Of a stretch of 64,000 nucleotides of DNA, positions 52,579-61,671 are shown one piece after another. Source of the stretch: Streptomyces lateritius (GTDB lineage: Bacteria; Actinomycetota; Actinomycetes; Streptomycetales; Streptomycetaceae). The DNA lies in assembly GCF_014649715.1 (NCBI RefSeq), contig NZ_BMTO01000003.1, positions 328,218 through 392,217 of the forward strand. The letters run 5' to 3'. A model generated the notes under the pieces. The model worked only from the letters and a program-made list of their open reading frames with translations, made no database searches and had not been told where the DNA came from. Positions within the stretch are counted from its first letter, which is position 1. Each line of letters starts with the position of its first letter. Made by a program: the position numbers and the translations under genes.

Positions 52579-54117
52579 TCAGCTCCGGCCGCGCCGGCGA
52601 CCGCGCCTGCGGGCGAGGCGGTGGAAGGCCCGCGGGGGGCGCGTCGGCGTGGGCAGGGCACCGGCGACCGCGTCCGCGAGGAGCGTGCCGATGGTCTCGG
52701 CGGCGCAGGTGCGGTTGGCCCCGATCCCGCCCGAGGGGCCGCGCTTGATCCAGCCGACGACGTACGTCCCCGGCATCCCGTCCACCCGCCCGCCCTGGTG
52801 CGGCACCGTCCCGGTCGCCTCGTCGAAGGGCAGCCCCGCCACCGGAACCCCCCGGTGTCCGACGGCCCGCAGGAACAGGCCGGCCGGTATCGCGCGCTCG
52901 CCCGCCTCCGCCGTCGCCTCCGTGACCCGTACGCCCCTGACGCCGTCCGCGCCGAGCACCTCCAGGGGCGCGGAGTGGAAGCGCAGGACGATGCGACGGC
53001 GCTCCGACCCCGGCGCACGCGACCAGTCCACCGGCTCGCGCGGAAGCCCTCGCAGCAGCGCGGCCTTCCCGCCCCCGACCCCGTCCGCGCCGTCGATCGT
53101 CGCGCCGGTCCGCGGGTCGTGGTCGTCGACGACCAGGTCCACGCCGGGCAGGTGCGTGAGGGCGAGCAGTTCGGAGGCGGTGTACGCGGCGTGTTCGGGG
53201 CCGCGCCGCCCCAGCAGGACCACCTCGCGCACCGGGGCGTCGCGCAGGGCGGCGAGCGCGTGGTCGGCGATCTCGGTGCCGGCCAGCGACGCCGGGTCGG
53301 TGACGAGGATGCGGGCCACGTCGAGGGCGACGTTGCCGTTGCCGACCACGACGACCCGCTCGGCGGTGAGGGCGACCGCGTCCGCGGCGACCTCGGGATG
53401 GGCGTTGTACCAGGACACGAACGTGGTCGCCGGGATGCTGCCCGGCACGTCCTCGCCCGGGATGCCGAGCCGGCGGTCGGCCGAGGCGCCCACGGCGTAC
53501 ACCACCGCGTCGTGGTGCGCGGCGAGCTCCTCCGCGGTGATGTCCTCACCGACCGCGACGCCCAGGTGCATCCGTACCCGCGGGTGGCTGTGGAACCGGG
53601 CGAAGGTGTCACCCACTTTCCTGGTCGCGGGGTGGTCCGGCGCCACCCCGTACCGGACCAGACCGCCCGCCACGGGCAGCCGGTCGACCAGCGTCACCTC
53701 GGCGTTGGTGTGCAGCAACAGGTCCTCGGCGGCGTACATCCCGGCCGGTCCGGTGCCGACGACCGCGACCCGGATCGGCGCGAAGTCGGACGGCAGACCG
53801 CGCTCGAAGACGGGCGCGCCCCAGGAGTGGAAGTTCGGCCCGGCGCCCACCGGTTCGGGTTCCTCGGCCGTGAAGTAGGCCGCGTTGATCGCGGCGTACT
53901 CCCGCTGCGGCGCGGAGAGGCTGTCCACGGGGAAGATCGCGTCGACCGGGCAGGCGTCCGCGCAGGCCCCGCAGTCGATGCACGTCCCGGGGTCGATGTG
54001 GAGCATCTCCGTGCTGCCGAAAGCCCGTTCCTGCGGGGTCGGGTGGATGCAGTTGACGGGGCACACGGCGACACACGTGGCGTCGCTGCAGCACGTCTGG
54101 GTGATGGCGTAGGTCAT
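52579..54117 (-). CDS. Ferredoxin/ferredoxin-NADP reductase fusion (FdxA-FprA type)
   Basis: 512 residues. Residues 1-70 are a 7Fe/8Fe ferredoxin: C9, C10 and C15VAVCPVNC, then CIDCGACADACPVDAI. Residues 110-500 are an adrenodoxin-reductase-like flavoprotein: VAVVGTGPAGMYAAEDLL, GLVRYGVAPDHPATRKV, VVVVGNGNVALDVARIL, VGWIKRGPSGGIGANRTCAAETI. Like mycobacterial FprB. It moves electrons from NADPH to its own iron-sulfur clusters and then to an oxygenase. ATG 54117 is 66 bp after the AurF-like stop on the same strand, suggesting it supplies that diiron enzyme. Confidence 0.93.
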   Translation of the reverse strand: MTYAITQTCCSDATCVAVCPVNCIHPTPQERAFGSTEMLHIDPGTCIDCGACADACPVDAIFPVDSLSAPQREYAAINAAYFTAEEPEPVGAGPNFHSWGAPVFERGLPSDFAPIRVAVVGTGPAGMYAAEDLLLHTNAEVTLVDRLPVAGGLVRYGVAPDHPATRKVGDTFARFHSHPRVRMHLGVAVGEDITAEELAAHHDAVVYAVGASADRRLGIPGEDVPGSIPATTFVSWYNAHPEVAADAVALTAERVVVVGNGNVALDVARILVTDPASLAGTEIADHALAALRDAPVREVVLLGRRGPEHAAYTASELLALTHLPGVDLVVDDHDPRTGATIDGADGVGGGKAALLRGLPREPVDWSRAPGSERRRIVLRFHSAPLEVLGADGVRGVRVTEATAEAGERAIPAGLFLRAVGHRGVPVAGLPFDEATGTVPHQGGRVDGMPGTYVVGWIKRGPSGGIGANRTCAAETIGTLLADAVAGALPTPTRPPRAFHRLARRRGRRRGRS

Positions 54118-54183
54118 GTCGTCAGTCCGGCTCAGTCGGTCGGAGGAAGGGGGAGGGGAGGCGGCGCGCCGGCGCGGCTGCGG

Positions 54184-55098
54184 TCAGATGAGGTGGGCCC
54201 GCTTGTAGAAGAAGAGCGCCGGCCTGGTGAGCAGCCGGGCGGAGGCGAGGAAGTCCATCAGGCCCGAGCAGCTGGAGCGCATCAGGGCCTTGTGGTGTTC
54301 GTTCGCCCGTGCCTCGGCGAGGGCGCGCGCCGTGTCGAGTCCGGCGTTCGCGTAGACGTTCCGGTTCACCATGCTGGTGACGATGTAGTAGGAGGCGATC
54401 GCGATGACGAACGCGTTGAGCTGCCGGCGCAGCGGGCCCGCGTCCCGGAGCCGCTTGCGCGTCTCGTCGCGCGCGAACTTCATGTGCCGTGATTCCTCCA
54501 CGACATGGATGTTGTTGATGGTGCGGACGAAGGGGGCGACACGCTCGTCCCGCATCCAGTCGCGCTGCATGACGTCGAGGACCTCCTCGGCGACGAGGAT
54601 CGCGGCGTAGGCGGCCTCGCCGAAGGCGAGCGTCTTGAAGGCGCGGCCGAGTTCGACCACCGCGCGCCGCGGCCGGTAGGCCGGAGCGCCCAGTTTGGCG
54701 GCGCCGCGCGCGAACATGATGGAGTGCCGGCACTCGTCGGCGATCTCCGTCAGCGCCCACTGGAACCGAGGGGAGGTGGGGTCCTTGGCGTACATGTCGC
54801 GCAGCACCATCTGCTGCAGGATCATCTCGAACCAGATGCCCGTACTGGCGACCGAGGCGGCCTCCTGCCGGGTCAGCTCTTTGCGCTGCGCGTCGGTCAA
54901 CTCGCCCCAGTACGAGGTGCCGTAGAGAGTGCTCCACTCCGGGCTCGCGCCGTGGAAGTCCTTGTCCAGCGGTGTGTCCCAGTCCACCTCGGTGGCCGGG
55001 TCGTACGACAGCTTCGCGGCCGAGTCGAGCAGCCGCCGGGCGACGTCCTGCTCGGCGCTCCGGTCCTGGGTCTCCGGGCGAACGGTGCTGCTTGCCAT
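54184..55098 (-). CDS. AurF-like diiron N-oxygenase family protein
   Basis: 304 residues. The seven metal ligands of AurF have counterparts: E91, E122 and H125 (in ADECRH), E172 (VAEEVLD), H198, E202 and H205 (HVVEESRH). AurF oxidises p-aminobenzoate to p-nitrobenzoate; family members act on other amines or alkanes, and the substrate here is unknown. ATG 55098; longer starts reach Arg/Ser-rich sequence. First gene of a unit with the ferredoxin-reductase fusion. A pair of operator-like repeats lies 100-146 bp upstream. Confidence 0.9.
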   Translation of the reverse strand: MASSTVRPETQDRSAEQDVARRLLDSAAKLSYDPATEVDWDTPLDKDFHGASPEWSTLYGTSYWGELTDAQRKELTRQEAASVASTGIWFEMILQQMVLRDMYAKDPTSPRFQWALTEIADECRHSIMFARGAAKLGAPAYRPRRAVVELGRAFKTLAFGEAAYAAILVAEEVLDVMQRDWMRDERVAPFVRTINNIHVVEESRHMKFARDETRKRLRDAGPLRRQLNAFVIAIASYYIVTSMVNRNVYANAGLDTARALAEARANEHHKALMRSSCSGLMDFLASARLLTRPALFFYKRAHLI

Positions 55099-55197
55099 GG
55101 TGCGGCTCCTTGAATCGAGAGATCGACTCGACGCCGGCCGCCCCCGCCCCATCCCGTGCCCGCCCGATGAGGCGAGGGCGGCCGCGCGCCACCCTCG

Positions 55198-55244
55198 CTT
55201 GTTAGATGTGACGTCTAGCAAGCTGTTAGACGGAACGTATAACA
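55198..55244. promoter_or_regulatory. Two adjacent imperfect palindromes, probable repressor sites
   Basis: Site 1: CTTGTTAGA (55198-55206), 7-base centre, TCTAGCAAG (55214-55222), 8 of 9 complementary. Site 2: TGTTAGACG (55224-55232), centre GAA, CGTATAACA (55236-55244), 8 of 9. Both start with the same GTTAGA core. The AT-rich region lies between the minus-strand oxygenase (55098) and the plus-strand hydrolase (55466). The layout suits a TetR-family regulator. No such gene is adjacent. Confidence 0.6.
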
Positions 55245-55465
55245 AGGCGGGGTCGCCGGCCTACCCCCGCGACGGAAATCGTCGGCGCGACGGGCGACTC
55301 GTCACGCCTTTCGCGCCGGTTCTTCCCGCTCTGGGGGTTTGCAACTCTCCTCCGGCCCGGGGCGCGTACCACGCCGTCGACCTCACCAGGCAACCCCTGG
55401 ACGCCCGTTGCCGTCCTCGGAGGGCGAGAGAGGCACCACGGAAGCCGCAGGTGCCGACGAGACCG

Positions 55466-58288
55466 ATGGTGAGGAAGACCGCTTTGATACGTCTCACACG
55501 CGCGGTGACCGCCGCCGCGGCGTTAGTCGCGCTGGCCGCGGCGTCGCCGGGAGCGGCGCACGCGCAACCGGACCCCGGCCCGCTGTCGAGGACGAACCAG
55601 ACGAGGGAGGACGGAAACCTCCCGGAGGGCTGGCGGTTCACCGGCGAGGGCGCCGGAAGGGAACTGATCTGGACCTCGTCCGCCCCCGTGCCCATGGGCG
55701 ACGCCCGCGTCGAGTTCTACGCGGGGAACAGGCTGCTCGGCCGGCCCGAGGCCACGCCGGACGGGCGCGCGTACCGGCTGAAGGTCGACGGCACGCGGAT
55801 CGGCTCCGCGGCGGAGCTGCGGGTGATGGCGGGCGGCCGGCGCCTCGACGCGGGCGCGAACGCCCCTGGCGGCACCGGGCGACTCTCTCCCTCCATGCCC
55901 CGCGAGACACCTCCCCCCGCCCACCTGGAGGCCCAACTCCCCGCGAATCCGGTCGATCCCGGCGTACGCGGCGGCCACCGCACCGTCACCGGCGAGTACA
56001 CCCTGCCGTCGGTACGGCTGCCCGGATTCGCCGCCCCGGTGGAGATGCGGGCCACCGTCGTGGGCCCGGTCGGCGCCCCCGGCAAGCGCCCCCTCGCGCT
56101 CTTCCTGCACGGCCGTCACGCCACGTGCTTCAGCGCCGCCGGTGAGGTCACCGGCGAGTGGCCCTGCACGGCCGGAACACAGCCGATCCCGAGCCACCAG
56201 GGCTATCTGCGCGCCCAGAAACTCCTGGCCTCTCAGGGGTACGTGACCGTCTCCGTCTCCGCCAACGGCATCAACGGGCAGGACCACGCGGCGGAGGATG
56301 GCGGCGCCCAGGCCCGCTCCTCCCTCGTGCGGCAGCACCTCGCCCGCTGGGCCGACTGGGCCGCGAAGCCGACGGGCGCACCGGCCGCCGTCCGCGCCAC
56401 CTCGCGCGCCGACCTGTCCCGCGTCCTGCTCGTCGGCCACTCCCGGGGCGGCGAGGGCGTCAACCGCGCCGCGCTCGACAGCCTCTCCCGGCCGCCCGCC
56501 GACCAGGACGGTCACCGGGGCCCGGTGCGCTGGACCATCCGCGGCAACGTCCTGATCGGCCCCACCGTCTTCGGACAGAACCCGGTCCCCGACGTGCCCT
56601 CCGCGTCCCTCCTGCCTGGCTGCGACGGCGACGTGTCCGACCTGCAGGGCCAGATCTACGTCGACGGCACACGCGGCGTCAGCCGCGGCGCCGCCCTGCA
56701 CAGCGCGGTCTACATGATCGGCGCCAACCACAACTTCTTCAACAGCGAATGGACCCCCGGCCAGGCGAAGGCGCCGGCCGACGACGACTTCTGGTCCGAC
56801 GAGACGCCGGACCCCGTGTGCACGCCCGGGGCGAAGACGCGGCTGACCGCCACGCAGCAGCAGGCCGCCGGTGCCACGTACATCGCCGCGGCGGCCCGGC
56901 TGTTCGTCGCCGGCGACGACCGGGTCCGCCCGCTCCTCGACGGCACCGGCCGCCGCGCGCCCTCGGCGGACCCCGCCCGGGTGCTCACCCACGCCGTCGG
57001 CGCGCACCGCACACCGGCCTTCCTGCCGGACCCGTCGGTCGCCGTGACCGGCGGCCGGCTGTGCGCCCAGGTCCATCCCGACCCGGCCCGCGCCTGCCTG
57101 CCGCCCGACGCGGGCGGCCAGTCGCCGCACTTCGCCTCCTGGGAGGCGTCCCCGGAGCCCGGCCGCGACGCGATCGCCCTGAACTGGTCCCGTGCCGGGG
57201 GAGCGGTCACGGTACGCCCCGCACGGACGGTCTCCCTCGCGGGCAGCGAGGCCCTCGCCCTGCGGGTGATCGTCCCGCCCAACACCACCGGCACCGAGCT
57301 TGACGTCGCCGTCGTCGACGCCTCGGGCCGCCGCGCCGGCCTGGGCCGGGCACGCGTCGACGGGCTCCCCGGAACCGAGCGGACCGCCTCCTACTGGGGG
57401 CGCGAGATCCGGGTCCCGCTGTCCGCGGCCGTCCGCGCCGGCCTCGACCTGAAGCGGGTGAAGTCCCTCGAACTGACCCCGCGCACTGGCTCCGGGCGGG
57501 CATGGCTGATGGACGCCTGGGGCTGGCGCCCGGGGACACCTGCGGTCCGCGCCGCGGCCCTGCCGCGCGTCGACATCGGTCGTCTGACGGTGGACGAGGG
57601 CGACTCAGGGACCCGTACCTACCGCGTTCCCGTGCGGGTCTCGGGTCAGGGCAGCGGCCAGGTCCGCGTGTTCGTCGCCCAGCCGGACACCGGAGAGCTG
57701 ACCTCCAAGACGGTGACGGTACGTCAGGGCAGCAGCGGCATCGACGTGCCGATGGTGGTACGTGGCAACACGCGTTACGGCTACGACGTCTCGCAGGAGG
57801 TCTTCGTCAAGGCGGTCCGGGGCGCGGTGGTCGGCTCCCACCGCGGCGGCGTGACCGCGCGGAACGACGACGCGATGCCCGGACTCACGGTGGCACCGGT
57901 CGCGGGCGACGTCACCGAGGGCAAGCCCCTGACCTGGCGGGTGACCCTGTCCGAGGCGGCCGACGCCGACGTCTCGGCCGGGATCGAGTTCCTGCCCGTC
58001 GCCGCCGGCGGCCCGGAACTGTCCACCGCGGACGTCGACCGCAGGTGGCTGGAGGAGAACTTCGGCGAGGTGCCGGAGTCCGCCCTGCCGCTGTCGGGGA
58101 TGGAGATGGGCTTCCTGTCGGTGTACGTCCCCGCCGGCGAGACGGCCGTCGACATCTCGGTGCCCACCGTCGCCGACGCGGCACGTGAGCCCACGGAGTC
58201 GTTGCGGGCCCGGATGAACACCTTCGACGAGTCGGGGGAGCCGCTGCCGGGACCGGAGCTCACCGGCACGGTACGGGACGCTTCGTAA
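55466..58288 (+). CDS. Large secreted alpha/beta hydrolase with Calx-beta-like C-terminus; contains a TTA codon
   Basis: 940 residues. Signal peptide 1-33 (KTALIRLTRAVTAAAALVALAAASPGAAHAQ). The hydrolase part shows LFLHGRHATCF, GYVTVSVSANGINGQ, nucleophile elbow LLVGHSRGGEGVNRAALD, a substrate-side GANHNFF with a histidine. The C-terminal third has beta repeats (TVDEGDSGTRTYRVPVRVSG, VTVRQGSSGIDVPMVVRG, VAGDVTEGKPLTWRVTLSEAAD), Calx-beta-like. The Leu at codon 20 is TTA (55523-55525), the rare bldA-dependent codon, placed in the signal peptide. ATG 55466 or GTG 55469 start. Confidence 0.88.
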   Translation: MVRKTALIRLTRAVTAAAALVALAAASPGAAHAQPDPGPLSRTNQTREDGNLPEGWRFTGEGAGRELIWTSSAPVPMGDARVEFYAGNRLLGRPEATPDGRAYRLKVDGTRIGSAAELRVMAGGRRLDAGANAPGGTGRLSPSMPRETPPPAHLEAQLPANPVDPGVRGGHRTVTGEYTLPSVRLPGFAAPVEMRATVVGPVGAPGKRPLALFLHGRHATCFSAAGEVTGEWPCTAGTQPIPSHQGYLRAQKLLASQGYVTVSVSANGINGQDHAAEDGGAQARSSLVRQHLARWADWAAKPTGAPAAVRATSRADLSRVLLVGHSRGGEGVNRAALDSLSRPPADQDGHRGPVRWTIRGNVLIGPTVFGQNPVPDVPSASLLPGCDGDVSDLQGQIYVDGTRGVSRGAALHSAVYMIGANHNFFNSEWTPGQAKAPADDDFWSDETPDPVCTPGAKTRLTATQQQAAGATYIAAAARLFVAGDDRVRPLLDGTGRRAPSADPARVLTHAVGAHRTPAFLPDPSVAVTGGRLCAQVHPDPARACLPPDAGGQSPHFASWEASPEPGRDAIALNWSRAGGAVTVRPARTVSLAGSEALALRVIVPPNTTGTELDVAVVDASGRRAGLGRARVDGLPGTERTASYWGREIRVPLSAAVRAGLDLKRVKSLELTPRTGSGRAWLMDAWGWRPGTPAVRAAALPRVDIGRLTVDEGDSGTRTYRVPVRVSGQGSGQVRVFVAQPDTGELTSKTVTVRQGSSGIDVPMVVRGNTRYGYDVSQEVFVKAVRGAVVGSHRGGVTARNDDAMPGLTVAPVAGDVTEGKPLTWRVTLSEAADADVSAGIEFLPVAAGGPELSTADVDRRWLEENFGEVPESALPLSGMEMGFLSVYVPAGETAVDISVPTVADAAREPTESLRARMNTFDESGEPLPGPELTGTVRDAS

Positions 58289-58305
58289 CGTCACCCATGA
58301 CGGAC

Positions 58306-58343
58306 GCCGGCCCGCGCCCCCACAGGAGGGGGCCCGGGCCGGC
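58306..58343. terminator. Strong hairpin between convergent hydrolase and TOPRIM genes
   Basis: GCCGGCCCG (58306-58314) pairs with CGGGCCGGC (58335-58343), with inner CCCCC/GGGGG. It follows the hydrolase stop by 17 bp. Confidence 0.75.
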
Positions 58344-58382
58344 CTTCGCGTACCGTTCGCCACGCCGCCACCCCGCCGCGTC

Positions 58383-59060
58383 TCAGACGTGCGCGAGCAG
58401 GCGCTCCAGGGGCCGGGGGACCTGGCCGGCGTCCAGGCTCTCGACGAGGGCGCGGGCGTACTGCGCCTTGCGACCGCTGTGCGTGCCCAGGAAACGGCGG
58501 AGCTGCCGCTCCACGGGCCGGCCCCGCTGCGCCGGCTGGTTCTGGAACGTGAGCAAGGAGCGCAGCTCGCCCTGCGCCTCGACCACCTTCCGCACGGCGT
58601 CGGCACCCAGCGAGCGGATCAGCTCGTCCTCGAGATCCGCGTCGCACACCTGGAAACCGATCGCCTCCAGATCCTCACGCGTCACCGGGCTGCCCAGCCC
58701 CACCCGCTCGAGGGCCCGCCGGAAGTGACGCTCCTCCCCGACGTCGCACAAGCCCGCCAGGGGCAGCCCGAGCCCCTGAGGTCCGCACAGGTCGAGGAAG
58801 CGCCCGATGTTCGTCGCGCCCCCCAACGGCACGACCGGGACTCCCTCCGCGTCGAGGCTCCGGCCGTACCGCGTGGCCAGCGCGTCGAGCGCGGCCCGGT
58901 CGCTGCCGCCCTCGACGAGTACGACCGTCCGCACCCCGCCGCCCGCGGCCACCTCCCGCGCCGCCGCGGCGGCCGCACCGGCCTCCGCCCCGCCCGCCGC
59001 CCACGCGACGAGCGCCTGACGGAAACGGACCGCCTCGTCCACGGACCCTCGATTCACCAC
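58383..59060 (-). CDS. Stand-alone TOPRIM (OLD-type) nuclease-like protein
   Basis: 225 residues consisting of a TOPRIM domain: VRTVVLVEGGSDRAALDALATRYGR with the conserved glutamate, VVPLGGATNIGRFLDL, and GLCDVGEERHFRRAL for the acidic D-x-x-E(E) site; then VCDADLEDELIRSLG and a basic tail (QPAQRGRPVERQLRRFLG). This is the C-terminal half of OLD-family nucleases with no ATPase, here alone. GTG 59060 follows GGGGAG. Function unproven. Confidence 0.85.
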   Translation of the reverse strand: MVNRGSVDEAVRFRQALVAWAAGGAEAGAAAAAAREVAAGGGVRTVVLVEGGSDRAALDALATRYGRSLDAEGVPVVPLGGATNIGRFLDLCGPQGLGLPLAGLCDVGEERHFRRALERVGLGSPVTREDLEAIGFQVCDADLEDELIRSLGADAVRKVVEAQGELRSLLTFQNQPAQRGRPVERQLRRFLGTHSGRKAQYARALVESLDAGQVPRPLERLLAHV

Positions 59061-59255
59061 GTCCGGCTCCCCTTCCTCCCGCCTCGCGGGCGGGCGCAAG
59101 CGGACGGTACCCCGCCCGGGACCGCCGAACGAAGGGGATTTCGTCCACCTCCCGCCCCGCCGCCCCCGCTCCGGCCGGGAGCGTGGATGTGCGACCCGGA
59201 TCCGGGTAGGCGCCGCGCGGAGGGAACGGTGTGGAGACCGGAGGAGGCTCGGACC

Positions 59256-60242
59256 ATGACCGGGAAGCGGACCGGGAAACGGACGGTGACCGTGTTCGGG
59301 GCGACGGGACGCCAGGGCGGCGGCTTCGTCCGGGCGGTTCTCGCGGACGGTGAATTCGCGGTGCGGGCCGTCACCCGAAGGCCGGACTCCGCAGCGGCCA
59401 GGGACCTCGAGCGACTGGGGGCCGAGGTGGTCCAGGCCGACATGGACGAGGAGGAGAGCCTGGGCCCCGTCCTCGAGGGGGCGTACGGGGCGTTCCTGGT
59501 GACCAATTACTGGGAGCACACCTCCGCGGAACGGGAGAAGGCGCAGGCCGGGGCCCTCGCCCGGGCGGCCGGGCACGCCGGAGTGCAGCACGCCGTCTGG
59601 TCCACGCTGGAGGACACCCGCGAGTGCGTCCCCTTGGAGGACGACCGCATGCCGACCCTGCAGGGCTCCTACAAGGTGCCGCACTTCGACGCGAAGGCGG
59701 AGGCCGACCGGTACTTCGAGGACGACGGCGTACCGACGACGTACCTGCGAACGACCTTCTTCTGGGAGAACCTGCTCACCCTGTTCCCGCCGCGGCGGGA
59801 CGACGACGGCGTTCTCGCCCTCGCTCTGCCGATGGGCGACCGCAGACTCTCCGGCATCGCCGTCGACGACATCGGCAGGACGGCGCTGGCCGTCCTGAAG
59901 CGCGGCACCGACCTCCTCGGCGCCACGGTCGCCATCGCCGGCGAGCACCTGAAGGTCGCGGACATGGCCGCCGCCATGAGCCGGCACCTCGGCGAACCGG
60001 TCGAGTACCGGCCGCTGACACCGGACGCGTTCCGCGCCCTGGACGTCCCCGGCGCGGAGGAGGCGGGCAACATGTTCCAGTTCTACGCCGACTGCGAGCA
60101 CCGCTTCACGACCGCCCGCGACATCGACGCCGTACGCGCGCTCAACCCCGCGCTCCAGGACTTCAACACCTGGCTGATCGCCCACCGCGCGGAGTTCGCC
60201 CCCCAAGGGCGGGGCGAACGGGAGGCGGACGGCGGTGAGTGA
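59256..60242 (+). CDS. NmrA-family NAD(P)-binding protein
   Basis: 328 residues, atypical short-chain dehydrogenase fold: VTVFGATGRQGGGFVRAVLADGEFAVRAVTRRP, VTNYWEHTSAEREKAQ, VWSTLEDTREC, HFDAKAEADRYFEDDGVPTTYLRTTFFWENL. The catalytic YxxxK is not obvious, so it is likely a redox sensor or reductase of the HSCARG type. ATG 59256 has GGAGGAGG upstream. It overlaps the M20 start by 8 bp, so the two are co-translated. Confidence 0.9.
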   Translation: MTGKRTGKRTVTVFGATGRQGGGFVRAVLADGEFAVRAVTRRPDSAAARDLERLGAEVVQADMDEEESLGPVLEGAYGAFLVTNYWEHTSAEREKAQAGALARAAGHAGVQHAVWSTLEDTRECVPLEDDRMPTLQGSYKVPHFDAKAEADRYFEDDGVPTTYLRTTFFWENLLTLFPPRRDDDGVLALALPMGDRRLSGIAVDDIGRTALAVLKRGTDLLGATVAIAGEHLKVADMAAAMSRHLGEPVEYRPLTPDAFRALDVPGAEEAGNMFQFYADCEHRFTTARDIDAVRALNPALQDFNTWLIAHRAEFAPQGRGEREADGGE

Positions 60243-61671
60243 CCCGGCCGACCGGGTGCTGCGTACCGCCGTCGTCGACCAGGCGGACTCCATGCTGCGG
60301 GCGCTCGCCGCGTGGGTGTCGATCCCTTCCGTCTCGGCGGAGCACGCCCACGCCGTCGACGTGACGCGCTCCGCGCGGTGGCTCTGCGCCGCCCTGCGGG
60401 AAGAGGGCTTCCCGGTCGTCGAGGAGTGGGGGACGGACGGCCTGCCTGCGGTGTACGCGTGCCGGCCCGCCGATGACCCGGCCGCCCCGGCCCTCCTCGT
60501 CTACAGCCATCACGACGTCCACGCCGTCAAGGAGGAGGAGTGGCGTGAGACGCCCCCCTTCACGCCGGCCCTGCGCGAGGGCCGGCTGTACGGCCGGGGT
60601 GCCTCCGACGCCAAGGGGCAGGTCCTCTGCCACCTGTGGGCGCTCCGCGCCCACCTGGCCGCCCTTCGCGGCACCGGCCTCGGCGAGGCGCCCGCGGTGA
60701 CCCTCAAGCTGCTCGTCGAGGGCGAGGAGGAGACCGGTTCCGTCCACCTGGCGGACCTGCTCGCCGATCACCAGCGAGAACTCGCGGCCGACGTGGTGAT
60801 GGTGTCGGACACCATGCTCTGGTCCCTGGAGGACGCCGCCGTGTGCACCGCCGTCCGCGGCTCCGTCAACGCCCGCCTGGAGATCCGCGGCGCCGACCGG
60901 GACCTGCACAGCGGAGCGGCCTCCGGCGGCGCGCCCAACGCGCTCGACGAACTCTGCCGGCTCCTCGGCGGGCTCCACGACGAGCACGGCCGGGTCTCGC
61001 TGCCGGGGTTCTACGAGCCGGCACGCGAGCCGTCGCCAGCCGAACGTGCCGAGCTCGACGCACTGCCCCCGTTCGACCCCGCCGCCTGGACCGCCGCCAC
61101 CGGAACCTTCGGCATCCCGGGAGACGACGGACGCGACGTCCGCGAACGCGTCTGGTTCCGGCCCTCCGCCGAGATCAGCAGCATGACGGGCGGCGACCCG
61201 GAGGGGCCCGTGAGCGGCCTCATTCCGGCCGGCGCGTCCGCGAACCTCCTTCTGCGCCTCGTCCCGGACCAGCGCGCGGACGACGTCGCCGCTCAGCTCC
61301 GCGCCTGGCTGCACCACCACGCCCGGGCCTGGTTCCGCTACGACCTGCACGTGTCGCCGACCATCTCCGATCCGTACACCACGCCCTCCGGCCACCCGGC
61401 TCTGGCGGCGCTGCGGCGCTCCATGAGCCGGGCCTTCGACGCGCCCGCCCGGCGGATGGGAAACGGCGGCGCGGCACCCGCGGCCCAGCTCTCCCGGAGC
61501 CTGGACGCCCCGGTGCTGTTCTTCGGCACCGGCCTCCTCGACGACCGCTGGCACGGCCCGGACGAGAAGGTGGAGGTCGAGGCGCTGCAGCGGGGCGCGC
61601 ACACGCTCGCCGCCTTCTACCAGGAGCTCTCCGAGGGACCGGACGCCCGACGAGGCAGGTCCCGGACGTGA
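60235..61671 (+). CDS. M20-family zinc dipeptidase/carboxypeptidase
   Basis: 478 residues. Zinc motifs: YSHHDVH (H92, D94), RLYGRGASDAKGQ (bridging D), LVEGEEETGS (E, E) and the late GTGLLDDRWHGPDEKVEVEALQRG (H). The dimerisation domain starts CTAVRGSVNARLEIRG. Likely a cytosolic dipeptidase. GTG 60235 overlaps NmrA. Its 3' end overlaps that of the convergent ATP-grasp gene by 55 bp (61617-61671). Confidence 0.92.
   Translation: MSDPADRVLRTAVVDQADSMLRALAAWVSIPSVSAEHAHAVDVTRSARWLCAALREEGFPVVEEWGTDGLPAVYACRPADDPAAPALLVYSHHDVHAVKEEEWRETPPFTPALREGRLYGRGASDAKGQVLCHLWALRAHLAALRGTGLGEAPAVTLKLLVEGEEETGSVHLADLLADHQRELAADVVMVSDTMLWSLEDAAVCTAVRGSVNARLEIRGADRDLHSGAASGGAPNALDELCRLLGGLHDEHGRVSLPGFYEPAREPSPAERAELDALPPFDPAAWTAATGTFGIPGDDGRDVRERVWFRPSAEISSMTGGDPEGPVSGLIPAGASANLLLRLVPDQRADDVAAQLRAWLHHHARAWFRYDLHVSPTISDPYTTPSGHPALAALRRSMSRAFDAPARRMGNGGAAPAAQLSRSLDAPVLFFGTGLLDDRWHGPDEKVEVEALQRGAHTLAAFYQELSEGPDARRGRSRT

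Noticed and set aside
52621..54492. 623-codon plus-strand frame across the ferredoxin-reductase gene
   Set aside because: The minus strand carries clear ferredoxin cysteine and flavoprotein motifs, so this is antisense noise.
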